From Metallyticus violacea (Eukaryota > Arthropoda > Insecta > Mantodea > Metallyticidae): a stretch of DNA of 64,000 bases. Below are positions 51,119 to 62,500 of the stretch, piece by piece; the stretch's first letter is position 1, and every line of letters begins with the position of its first letter. A program made the position numbers and the translations under genes. Under the pieces are notes generated by a model. It saw nothing but the letters and a program-made list of their open reading frames with translations. It had not been told where the DNA came from and did no database searches. The stretch spans positions 66,941,501-67,005,500 of the forward strand of contig CM060834.1 in the NCBI GenBank assembly GCA_030762175.1, given 5' to 3'.

Positions 51119-52957
51119 TCTCGAAAAGAAAAAAAATTTTTTTCGAAGTTTGGAAACTTCGTTAGAATCACTTTTTTTCCGTTTTTATTTGAGATAACTG
51201 GTTCTCTTTCATTATACTAGTTTGATAGCCTCAGAAAAGCATATTATGCGCAAAGAATCTCGAAAACAAAAAAGTTTTTTTTCGAAGTTTGGAAACTTCG
51301 TTAGAATCACTTTTTTTCCGTTCTTATTTGAGAACACTGGTTCTCTTTCATTATACTAGTTTGATAGGCTCAGTAAAGCATATTATGCGCAAAGAATCTC
51401 GAAAAGAAAAAAAAATTTTTTCGAAGTTTGGAAACTTCGTTTGAATCACTTTTTTTCCGTTCTTATTTGAGATAACTGGTTCTCTTTCATTATACTAGTT
51501 TGATAGCCTCAGCAAAGCATATTATGCACAAAGAATCTCGAAAAGAAAAAAAATTTTTTTCGAAGTTTGGAAACTTTGTTTGAATGACTTTTTTTCCGTT
51601 CTTATTTGAGATAACTGGTTCTCTTTCATTATACTAGTTTGATAGCCTCAGTAAAGCATATTATGCGCGAAGAATATGGAAAAGAAAAAAAATTTTTTTC
51701 GAAGTTTGGAAACTTCGTTAGAATCACTTTTTTTCCGTTCTTATGTGAGATAACTCGTTCTCTTTCCTCATACTAGTTTGATAACCTCAGAAAAGGATAT
51801 TATGCGCAAAGAATCTCGAAAAGAAAAAAGTTTTTTTTCGAAATTTGGAAACTTCGTTTGAATCACTTTTTTTTCCGTTCTTATTTGAGATAACTGGTTC
51901 TCTTTCATTATATTAGTTTGATAGCGTCAGTAAAGCATATAATGCGCTAAGAATCTGGAAAAGAAAAAAAATTTTTTTCGAAGTTTGGAAACTTCGTTAG
52001 AATCACTTTTTTCCGTTCTTATTTGATATAACTGGTTCTCTTTCATTATACTAGTTTGATAGCCTCAATAAAGCATATTATGCGCAAAGAATCTCGAAAA
52101 GAAAAAAATTTTTTTCGAAGTTTGGAAACGTCGTTTGAATCACTTTTTCCGTTCTTATTTGAGATTACTGGTTTTCTTTCATTATAGTAGTTTGATAGCC
52201 TCAGAAAAGCATATTATGCGCAAAGAATCTCGAAAAGAAAAAGTTTTTTTTCGAAGTTTGGAAACTTCTTTAGAATTACTTTTTTTCCGTTCTTATTTGA
52301 GATAACTGGTTCTCTTTCATTATACTAGTTTGATAGCCTCAGTAAAGCATATTATGCGCAAAGAATCTGGAAAAGAAAAAAAATTATTTTCGAAGTTTGG
52401 AACCTTCGTTAGAATCACTTTTTTTACGTTCTTAATTGAGATAACTGGTTCGCTTTCATTATACTAGTTTGATAGCCTCAGTAAAGCATATTATGCGCAA
52501 AGAATCTCGAAAAGAACAAAGTTTTTCTTTGAAGTTTGGAAACTTCGTTTGAATCACTTTTTTTCCGTTCTTATTTGAGATAACTGGTTCTCTTTCATTA
52601 TACTAGTTTGATAGGCTCAGTAAAGCATATTATGCGCAAAGAATCTCGAAAAGAAAAAAAATTTTTTCGAAGTTTGGAATCGTCGTTTGAATCACTTTTT
52701 TCCGTTCTTATTTGAGATTACTGATTCTCTTTCATTATACTAGTTTGATAGCCTCAGCAAAGCATATTATGCGCAAAGAATCTCGAAAAGAAAAAAAATT
52801 TTTTTCGAAGTTTGGAAACTTCGTTAGAATCACTTTTTTTCCGTTCTTATTTTAGATAACTGGTTATCTTTCATTATACTAGTTTGATAGCCTCAGTAAA
52901 GCATATTATGCGCAAAGAATCTCGAAAAGAAAAAAAATTTTTTTCGAAGTTTGGAAA
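51118..52957 (+). repeat. Third F-type unit (F3), ending in a hybrid monomer
   Basis: F-type marks recur again: GAGAACACTGG at 51,330, CTCATACTAG near 51,768, CATATAATGCGCTAAG near 51,945, and GGAACCTTCG near 52,400. The step from F2 of E2 is 16 monomers rather than 15, because an additional monomer of the CGAAAACAAAAAAG type lies near 51,270. The unit carries private changes shared with its G2 copy: CTCAATAAAGC near 52,064 and TATTTTAGATAAC near 52,850. Confidence 0.8.
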
Positions 52958-53024
52958 CGTCGTTAGAATCACTTTTTTTCCGATCTTATTTGAAATAACT
53001 GATTCTCTTTCATTATACTAGTTT
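52886..53024 (+). repeat. Hybrid monomer from loss of exactly one repeat unit
   Basis: This monomer starts as one class (GGAAACGTCG) and continues as the next (GTTAGAATCAC, CCGATC, GAAATAACTGATT). In the cognate region of F2 the same two halves lie in consecutive monomers. The offset to that region drops from 7,757 to 7,620 bases across this point, a loss of one monomer length. An identical hybrid sits at 62,313 to 62,451 in G2. The exchange point lies inside or just after the right arm of the 18-base dyad. Confidence 0.85.
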
Positions 53025-53249
53025 GATAGCCTCAGCAAAGCATATTATGCGCAAAGAATCTCGAAAAGAAAAAAAATTTTTTCGAAGTTTGGAAACTTCG
53101 TTAGAATCACTTTTTTTCCGTTCTTAATTGAGATAACTGGTTCTCTTTCATTATACTAGTTTGATAGCCTCAACAAAGAATATTATGCGCAAAGAATCTC
53201 GAAAAGAAAAAAAATTTTTTTCGAAGTTTGGAAACTTCGTTAGAATCAC

Positions 53250-56200
53250 TTTTTTTCCGTTCTTATTTGAGATAACTGGTTCTCTTTCATTATACTAGTT
53301 TGATAGGCTCAGTAAAGCATATTATGCGCAAAGAATCTCGAAAAGAAAAAATTTTTTTTTCGCAGTTTGGAAACTTTGTTTGAATGACTTTTTTTCCATT
53401 CTTATTTGAGATAACTGGTTCTCTTTCATTATACTAGTTTGATAGCCTCAGTAAAGCATATTATGCGCAAAGAATATGGAAAAGAAAAAAATTTTTTTTC
53501 GAAGTTTGGAAACTTCGTTAGAATCACTTTTTTTCCGTTCTTATGTGAGATAACTGGTTCTCTTTCCATATACTAGTTTGATAACCTCAGAAAGGATACT
53601 ATGCGCAAAGAATCTCGAAAAGAAAAAAGTTTTTTTTCGAAGTTTGGAAACTTCGTTTGAATCACTTTTTTTTCCGTTCTTATTTGAGATAACTGGTTCT
53701 CTTTCATTATATTAGTTTGATAGCGTCAGTAAAGCATATTATGCGCAAAGAATATGGAAAAGAAAAAAAAAATTTTTCGAAGTTTGGAAACTTCGTTAGA
53801 ATCACTTTTTTCCATTCTTATTTGAGATAACTGGTTCTCTTTCATTATACTAGTTTGATAGCCTCAGTAAAGCATATTATGCGCAAAGAATCTCGAAAAG
53901 AAAAAAGTTTTTTTTCGAAGTTTGGAAACTTCTTTAGAATCACTTTTTTTCCGTTCCTATTTGAGATAACTGGTTCTCTTTCATAATACTAGTTTGATAG
54001 CCTCAGTAAAGCATATTATGCGCAAAGAATCTGGAAAAGAAAAAAAATTATTTTCGAAGTTTGGAAACTTCGTTAGAATCACATTTTTCCGTTCTTAATT
54101 GAGATAACTGGTTCTCTTTCATTATACTAGTTTGATAGCCTCAGTAAAGCATATTATTCGCAAAGAATCTCGAAAAGAAAAAAGTTTTTTTTTGAAGTTT
54201 GGAAACTTCGTTAGAATCACTTTTTTTCCGTTCTTATTTGAGATAACTGGTTCTCTTTCATTATACTAGTTTGATAGGCTCAGTAAAGCATATTATGCGC
54301 AAAGAATCTCGAAAAGAAAACAAATTTTTTCGAAGTTTGGAATCGTCGTTTGAATCACTTTTTTCCGTTCTTATTTGAGATTACTGGTTCTCTTTCATTA
54401 TACTAGTTTGATAGCCTCAGAAAAGCATATTATGCGCAAAGAATCTCGAAAAGAAAAAAAATTTTTTTCGAAGTTTGGAAACTTCGTTAGAATCACTTTT
54501 TTTCCGTTCTTATTTGAGATAACTGGTTATCTTTCATTATACTAGTTTGATAGCCTCAGTAAAGCATATTATGCGCAAAGTATCTCGAAAAGAAAAAAAA
54601 TTTTTTTTGAAGTTTGGAAACGTCGTTTGAATCACTTTTTTCCGTTCTTATTTGAGATTACTGGTTCTCTTTCATTATAGTAGTTTGATAGCCTCAGAAA
54701 AGCATATTATGCACAAAGAATGGCGAAAAGAAAAAAAATTTTTTTCGAAGTTTGGACACTTCGTTAGAATCACTTTTTTTCCGATCTTATTTGAAATAAC
54801 TGATTCTCTTTCATTATACTAGTTTGATAGCCTCAGCAAAGCATATTATGCGCAAAGAATCTCGAAAAGAAAAAAATTTTTTTCGAAGTTTGGAAACTTC
54901 GTTAGAATCACTTTTTTTCCGTTTTTATTTGAGATAACTGGTTCTCTTTCATTATACTAGTTTGATAGCCTCAGCAAAGAATATTATGCGCAAAGAATCT
55001 CGAAAAGAAAAAAAATTTTTTTCGAAGTTTGGAAACTTCGTTAGAATCACTTTTTTTCCGTTCTTATTTGAGATAACTGGTTCTCTTTCATTATACTAGT
55101 TTGATAGGCTCAGTAAAGCATATTATGCGCAAAGAATCTCGAAAAGAAAAAAATTTTTTTTCGAAGTTTGGAAACTTTGTTTGAATGACTTTTTTTCCGT
55201 TCTTATTTGAGATAACTGGTTCTCTTTCATTATACTAGTTTGATAGCCTCAGTAAAGCATATTATGCGCAAAGAATATGGAAAAGAAAAAAAATTTTTTT
55301 CGAAGTTTGGAAACTTAATTAGAATCACTTTTTTTCCGTTCTTATGTGAGATAACTGGTTCTCTTTCCATATACTAGTTTGATAACCTCAGAAAAGGATA
55401 TTATGCGCAAAGAAATTCGAAAAGAAAAAAGTTTTTTTTCGAAGTTTGGAAACTTCGTTTGAATCACTTTTTTTTCCGTTCTTATTTGAGATAACTGGTT
55501 CTCTTTCATTATACTAGTTTGATAGCCTCAGTAAAGCATATTATGCGCAAAGAATCTGGAAAAGAAAAAAAATTATTTTCGAAGTTTGGAAACTTCGTTA
55601 GAATTAATTTTTTCCGTTCTTAATTGAGATAACTGGTTCTCTTTCATTATACTAGTTTGATAGCCTCAGTAAAGCATATTATGCGCAAAGAATCTCGAAA
55701 AGAAAAAAGTTTTTTTTTGAAGTTTGGAAACTTCGTTAGAATCACTTTTTTTCCGTTCTTATTTGAGATAACTGGTTCTCTTTCATTATACTAGTTTGAT
55801 AGGCTCAGTAAAGCATATTATGCGCAAAGAATCTCGAAAAGAAAAAAATTTTTTTTCGAAGTTTGGAAACGTCGTTTGAATCACTTTTTTCCGTTCTTAT
55901 TTGAGATTACTGGTTCTCTTTCATTATAGTAGTTTGATTGCCTCAGAAAAGCATATTATGCACAAAGAATCTCGAAAAGAAAAAAAATTTTTTTCGAAGT
56001 TTGGACACTTCGTTAGAATCACTTTTTTTCCGATCTTATTTGAAATAACTGATTCTCTTTCATTATACTAGTTTGATAGCCTCAGCAAAGCATATTATGC
56101 GCAAAGAATCTCGAAAAGAAAAAAAATTTTTTCGAAGTTTGGAAACTTCGTTAGAATCACTTTTTTTCCGTTCTTATTTGAGATAACTGGTTCTCTTTCA

Positions 56201-56575
56201 TTATACTAGTTTGATAGCCTCAGCAAAGAATATTATGCGCAAAGAATCTCGAAAAGAAAAAAAATTTTTTTCGAAGTTTGGAAACTTCGTTAGAATCACT
56301 TTTTTTCCGTTCTTATTTGAGATAACTGGTTCTCTTTCATTATACTAGTTTGATAGGCTCAGTAAAGCATATTATGCGCAAAGAATCTCGAAGAGAAAAA
56401 AAAAAATATTTTTTCGAAGTTTGGAAACGTCGTTTGAATCACTTTTTTCCGTTCTTATTTGAGATTACTGGTTCTCTTTCATTATAGTAGTTTGATAGCC
56501 TCAGAAAAGCATATTATGCACAAAGAATCACGAAAAGAAAAAAAAAATGTTTCGAAGTTTGGAAACTTTGTTAGA
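53250..56575 (+). repeat. Left-type sequence re-entering the right half (inside G1)
   Basis: From about 53.25 kb the F-type marks stop and left- and middle-type marks return. CGCAGTTTGG with TTTTTTTCCATTC is like 16.08 or 26.34 kb, and CCATATACTAG follows near 53.56 kb. Then comes a stretch like 31.6 to 33.0 kb. From about 55.1 kb there is a stretch like 17.28 to 18.83 kb, with AAACTTAATTAG near 55,311 and GAATTAATTTTTT near 55,602. This last stretch has one 277-base dimer where 18 kb has two. Private changes are CAGAAAGGATACT near 53,588 and ATAATACTAG near 53,984. Confidence 0.75.
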
Positions 56576-59500
56576 ATCACTTTTTTTCCGTTCTTATTTG
56601 AGATAACTGGTTCTCTTTCATTATACTAGTTTGATAGCCTCAGCAAAGCATATTATGCACAAAGAATCTCGAAAAGAAAAAAATTTTTTTTCGAAGTTTG
56701 GAAACTTTGTTTGAATGACTTTTTTTCCGTTCTTATTTGAGATAACTGGTTCTCTTTCATTATACTAGTTTGATAGCCTCAGTAAAGCATATTATGCGCG
56801 AAGAATATGGAAAAGAAAAAAAATTTTTTTCGAAGTTTGGAAACTTCGTTAGAATCACTTTTTTTCCTTTTCTTATGTGAGATAACTCGTTCTCTTTCCT
56901 CATACTAGTTTGATAACCTCAGAAAAGGATATTATGCGCAAAGAATCTCGAAAAGAAAAAAGTTTTTTTTCGAAATTTGGAAACTTCGTTTGAATCACTT
57001 TTTTTTCCGGTCTTATTTGAGATAACTGGTTCTCTTTCATTATATTAGTTTGATAGCGTCAGTAAAGCATATAATGCGCTAAGAATCTGGAAAAGAAAAA
57101 AAATTTTTTTCGAAGTTTGGAAACTTCGTTAGAATCACTTTTTTCCGTTCTTATTTGATATAACTGGTTCTCTTTCATTATACTAGTTTGATAGCCTCAG
57201 TAAAGCATATTATGCGCAAAGAATCTCGAAAAGAAAAAAAATTTTTTCGAAGTTTGGAAACGTCGTTTGAATCACTATTTCCGTTCTTATTTGAGATTAC
57301 TGGTTTTCTTTCATTATAGTAGTTTGATAGCCTCAGAAAAGCATATTATGCGCAAAGAATCTCGAAAAGAAAAAAGTTTTTTTTCGAAGTTTGGAAACTT
57401 CTTTAGAATTACTTTTTTTCCGTTCTTATTTGAGATAACTGGTTCTCTTTCATTATACTAGTTTGATAGCCTCAGTAAAGCATATTGTGCGCAAAGAATC
57501 TGGAAAAGAAAAAAAATTATTTTCGAAGTTTGGAACCTTCGTTAGAATCACTTTTTTTCCGTTCTTAATTGAGATAACTGGTTCGCTTTTATTATACTAG
57601 TTTGATAGCCTCAGTAAAGCATATTATGCGCAAAGAATCTCGAAAAGAACAAAGTTTTTCTTTGAAGTTTGGAAACTTCGTTTGAATCACTTTTTTTCCG
57701 TTCTTATTTGAGATAACTGGTTCTCTTTCATTATACTAGTTTGATAGGCTCAGTAAAGCATATTATGCGCAAAGAATCTCGAAAAGAAAAAAAATTTTTT
57801 CGAAGTTTGGAATCGTCGTTTGAATCACTTTTTTCCGTTCTTATTTGAGATTACTGATTCTCTTTCATTATACTAGTTTGATAGCCTCAGCAAAGCATAT
57901 TATGCGCAAAGAATCTCGAAAAGAAAAAAAATTTTTTTCGAAGTTTGGAAACTTCGTTAGAATCACTTTTTTTTCCGTTCTTATTTGAGATAACTGGTTA
58001 TCTTTCATTATACTAGTATGATAGCCTCAGTAATGCATATTATGCGCAAAGAATCTCGAAAAGAAAGAAAATTTTTTTCGAAGTTTGGAAACGTCGTTTG
58101 AATCACTTTTTTCCGTTCTTATTTGAGATTACTGGTTCTCTTTCATTATAGTAGTTTGATAGCCTCAGAAAAGCATATTATGCACAAAGAATCTCGAAAA
58201 GAAAAAAAATTTTTTTCGAAGTTTGGACACTTCGTTAGAATCACTTTTTTTCCGATCTTATTTGAAATAACTGATTCTCTTTCATTATACTAGTTTGATA
58301 GCCTCAGCAAAGCATATTATGCGCAAAGAATCTCGAAAAGAAAAAAATTTTTTTCGAAGTTTGGAAACTTCGTTAGAATCACTTTTTTTCCGTTCTTAAT
58401 TGAGATAACTGGTTCTCTTTCATTATACTAGTTTGATAGCCTCAACAAAGAATATTATGCGCAAAGAATCTCGAAAAGAAAAAAAATTTTTTTCGAAGTT
58501 TGGAAACTTCGTTAGAATCACTTTTTTTCCGTTTTTATTTGAGAACACTGGTTCTCTTTCATTATACTAGTTTGATAGGCTCAGTAAAGCATATTATGCG
58601 CAAAGAATCTCGAAAAGAAAAAAAAATTTTTTCGAAGTTTGGAAACTTCGTTTGAATCACTTTTTTTCCGTTCTTATTTGAGATAACTGGTTCTCTTTCA
58701 TTATACTAGTTTGATAGCCTCAGCAAAGCATATTATGCACAAAGAATCTCGAAAAGAAAAAAATTTTTTTTCGAAGTTTGGAAACTTTGTTTGAATGACT
58801 TTTTTTCCGTTCTTATTTGAGATAACTGGTTCTCTTTCATTATACTAGTTTGATAGCCTCAGTAAAGCATATTATGCGCGAAGAATATGGAAAAGAAAAA
58901 AAATTTTTTTCGAAGTTTGGAAACTTAGTTAGAATCACTTTTTTTCCGTTCTTATGTGAGATAACTCGTTCTCTTTCCTCATACTAGTTTGATAACCTCA
59001 GAAAAGCATATTATGCGCAAAGAATCTCGAAAAGAAAAAAGTTTTTTTTCGAAATTTGGAAACTTCGTTTGAATCACTTTTTTTTCCGTTCTTATTTGAG
59101 ATAACTGGTTCTCTTTCATTATATTAGTTTGATAGCGTCAGTAAAGCATATAATGCGCTAAGAATCTGGAAAAGAAAAAAAATTTTTTTCGAAGTTTGGA
59201 AACTTCGTTAGAATCACTTTTTTCCGTTCTTATTTGATATAACTGGTTCTCTTTCATTATACTAGTTTGATAGCCTCAGTAAAGCATATTATGCGCAAAG
59301 AATCTCGAAAAGAAAAAAATTTTTTTCGAAGTTTGGAAACGTCGTTTGAATCACTTTTTCCGTTCTTATTTGAGATTACTGGTTTTCTTTCATTATAGTA
59401 GTTTGATAGCCTCAGAAAAGCATATTATGCGCAAAGAATCTCGAAAAGAAAAAAGTTTTTTTTCGAAGTTTGGAAACTTCTTTAGAATTACTTTTTTTCC

Positions 59501-62500
59501 GTTCTTATTTGAGATAACTGGTTCTCTTTCATTATACTAGTTTGATAGCCTCAGTAAAGCATATTATGCGCAAAGAATCTGGAAAAGAAAAAAAATTATT
59601 TTCGAAGTTTGGAACCTTCGTTAGAATCACTTTTTTTCCGTTCTTAATTGAGATAACTGGTTCGCTTTCATTATACTAGTTTGATAGCCTCAGTAAAGCA
59701 TATTATGCGCAAAGAATCTCGAAAAGAACAAAGTTTTTCTTTGAAGTTTGGAAACTTCGTTTGAATCACTTTTTTTCCGTTCTTATTTGAGATAACTGGT
59801 TCTCTTTCATTATACTAGTTTGATAGGCTCAGTAAAGCATATTATGCGCAAAGAATCTCGAAAAGAAAAAAAATTTTTTCTAAGTTTGGAATCGTCGTTT
59901 GAATCACTTTTTTCCGTTCTTATTTGAGATTACTGATTCTCTTTCATTATACTAGTTTGATAGCCTCAGCAAAGCATATTATGCGCAAAGAATCTCGAAA
60001 AGAAAAAAAATTTTTTTCGAAGTTTGGAAACTTCGTTAGAATCACTTTTTTTCCGTTCTTATTTGAGATAACTGGTTATCTTTCATTATACTAGTTTGAT
60101 AGCCTCAGTAAAGCATATTATGCGCAAAGAATCTCGAAAAGAAAAAAAATTTTTTTCGAAGTTTGGAAACGTCGTTTGAATCACTTTTTTCCGTTCTTAT
60201 TTGAGATTACTGGTTCTCTTTCATTATAGTAGTTTGATAGCCTCAGAAAAGCATATTATGCACAAAGAATCTCGATAAGAAAAAAAATTTTTTTCGAAGT
60301 TTGGACACTTCGTTAGAATCACTTTTTTCCGATCTTATTTGAAATAACTGATTTTCTTTCATTATACTAGTTTGATAGCCTCAGCAAAGCATATTATGCG
60401 CAAAGAATCTCGAAAAGACAAAAAATTTTTTCGAAGTTTGGAAACTTCGTTAGAATCACTTTTTTTCCGTTCTTAATTGAGATAACTGGTTCTCTTTCAT
60501 TATACTAGTTTGATAGCCTCAACAAAGAATATTATGCGCAAAGAATCTCGAAAAGAAAAAAAATTTTTTTCGAAGTTTGGAAACTTCGTTAGAATCACTT
60601 TTTTTCCGTTTTTATTTGAGATAACTGGTTCTCTTTCATTATACTAGTTTGATAGCCTCAGAAAAGCATATTATGCGCAAAGAATCTCGAAAACAAAAAA
60701 GTTTTTTTTCGAAGTTTGGAAACTTCGTTAGAATCACTTTTTTTCCGTTCTTATTTGAGAACACTGGTTCTCTTTCATTATACTAGTTTGATAGGCTCAG
60801 TAAAGCATATTATGCGCAAAGAATCTCGAAAAGAAAAAAAAATTTTTTCGAAGTTTGGAAACTTCGTTTGAATCACTTTTTTTCCGTTCTTATTTGAGAT
60901 AACTGGTTCTCTTTCATTATACTAGTTTGATAGCCTCAGCAAAGCATATTATGCACAAAGAATCTCGAAAAGAAAAAAAATTTTTTTCGAAGTTTGGAAA
61001 CTTTGTTTGAATGACTTTTTTTCCGTTCTTATTTGAGATAACTGGTTCTCTTTCATTATACTAGTTTGATAGCCTCAGTAAAGCATATTATGCGCGAAGA
61101 ATATGGAAAAGAAAAAAAATTTTTTTCGAAGTTTGGAAACTTCGTTAGAATCACTTTTTTTCCGTTCTTATGTGAGATAACTCGTTCTCTTTCCTCATAC
61201 TAGTTTGATAACCTCAGAAAAGGATATTATGCGCAAAGAATCTCGAAAAGAAAAAAGTTTTTTTTCGAAATTTGGAAACTTCGTTTGAATCACTTTTTTT
61301 TCCGTTCTTATTTGAGATAACTGGTTCTCTTTCATTATATTAGTTTGATAGCGTCAGTAAAGCATATAATGCGCTAAGAATCTGGAAAAGAAAAAAAATT
61401 TTTTTCGAAGTTTGGAAACTTCGTTAGAATCACTTTTTTCCGTTCTTATTTGATATAACTGGTTCTCTTTCATTATACTAGTTTGATAGCCTCAATAAAG
61501 CATATTATGCGCAAAGAATCTCGAAAAGAAAAAAATTTTTTTCGAAGTTTGGAAACGTCGTTTGAATCACTTTTTCCGTTCTTATTTGAGATTACTGGTT
61601 TTCTTTCATTATAGTAGTTTGATAGCCTCAGAAAAGCATATTATGCGCAAAGAATCTCGAAAAGAAAAAGTTTTTTTTCGAAGTTTGGAAACTTCTTTAG
61701 AATTACTTTTTTTCCGTTCTTATTTGAGATAACTGGTTCTCTTTCATTATACTAGTTTGATAGCCTCAGTAAAGCATATTATGCGCAAAGAATCTGGAAA
61801 AGAAAAAAAATTATTTTCGAAGTTTGGAACCTTCGTTAGAATCACTTTTTTTCCGTTCTTAATTGAGATAACTGGTTCGCTTTCATTATACTAGTTTGAT
61901 AGCCTCAGTAAAGCATATTATGCGCAAAGAATCTCGAAAAGAACAAAGTTTTTCTTTGAAGTTTGGAAACTTCGTTTGAATCACTTTTTTTCCGTTCTTA
62001 TTTGAGATAACTGGTTCTCTTTCATTATACTAGTTTGATAGGCTCAGTAAAGCATATTATGCGCAAAGAATCTCGAAAAGAAAAAAAATTTTTTCGAAGT
62101 TTGGAATCGTCGTTTGAATCACTTTTTTCCGTTCTTATTTGAGATTACTGATTCTCTTTCATTATACTAGTTTGATAGCCTCAGCAAAGCATATTATGCG
62201 CAAAGAATCTCGAAAAGAAAAAAAATTTTTTTCGAAGTTTGGAAACTTCGTTAGAATCACTTTTTTTCCGTTCTTATTTTAGATAACTGGTTATCTTTCA
62301 TTATACTAGTTTGATAGCCTCAGTAAAGCATATTATGCGCAAAGAATCTCGAAAAGAAAAAAAATTTTTTTCGAAGTTTGGAAACGTCGTTAGAATCACT
62401 TTTTTTCCGATCTTATTTGAAATAACTGATTCTCTTTCATTATACTAGTTTGATAGCCTCAGCAAAGCATATTATGCGCAAAGAATCTCGAAAAGAAAAA

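Larger units (their letters stand above)
47150..56575 (+). repeat. Duplicated unit G1 (9,427 bp, 68 monomers)
   Basis: Everything from about 47.15 kb to 54.57 kb recurs 9,427 bases to the right, up to the window end. GAGAACACTGG is at 51,330 and 60,757, the hybrid monomer at 52,886 and 62,313, and GGTTATCTTTC near 54,525 and 63,952. The CCGGTC variant near 47,581 recurs near 57,008, so G arose from sequence that already carried E2-specific changes. The G1 to G2 junction is inside the monomer at about 56,550 to 56,580, after AAAAAAATGTTTCG. One private change in G1 is TTTTTTTACGTTC near 52,424. Confidence 0.9.

Noticed and set aside
52064..52074. Polyadenylation signal AATAAA in CTCAATAAAGC (also about 61,491)
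   Set aside because: It comes from one base change in a satellite monomer, with no transcription unit around it.
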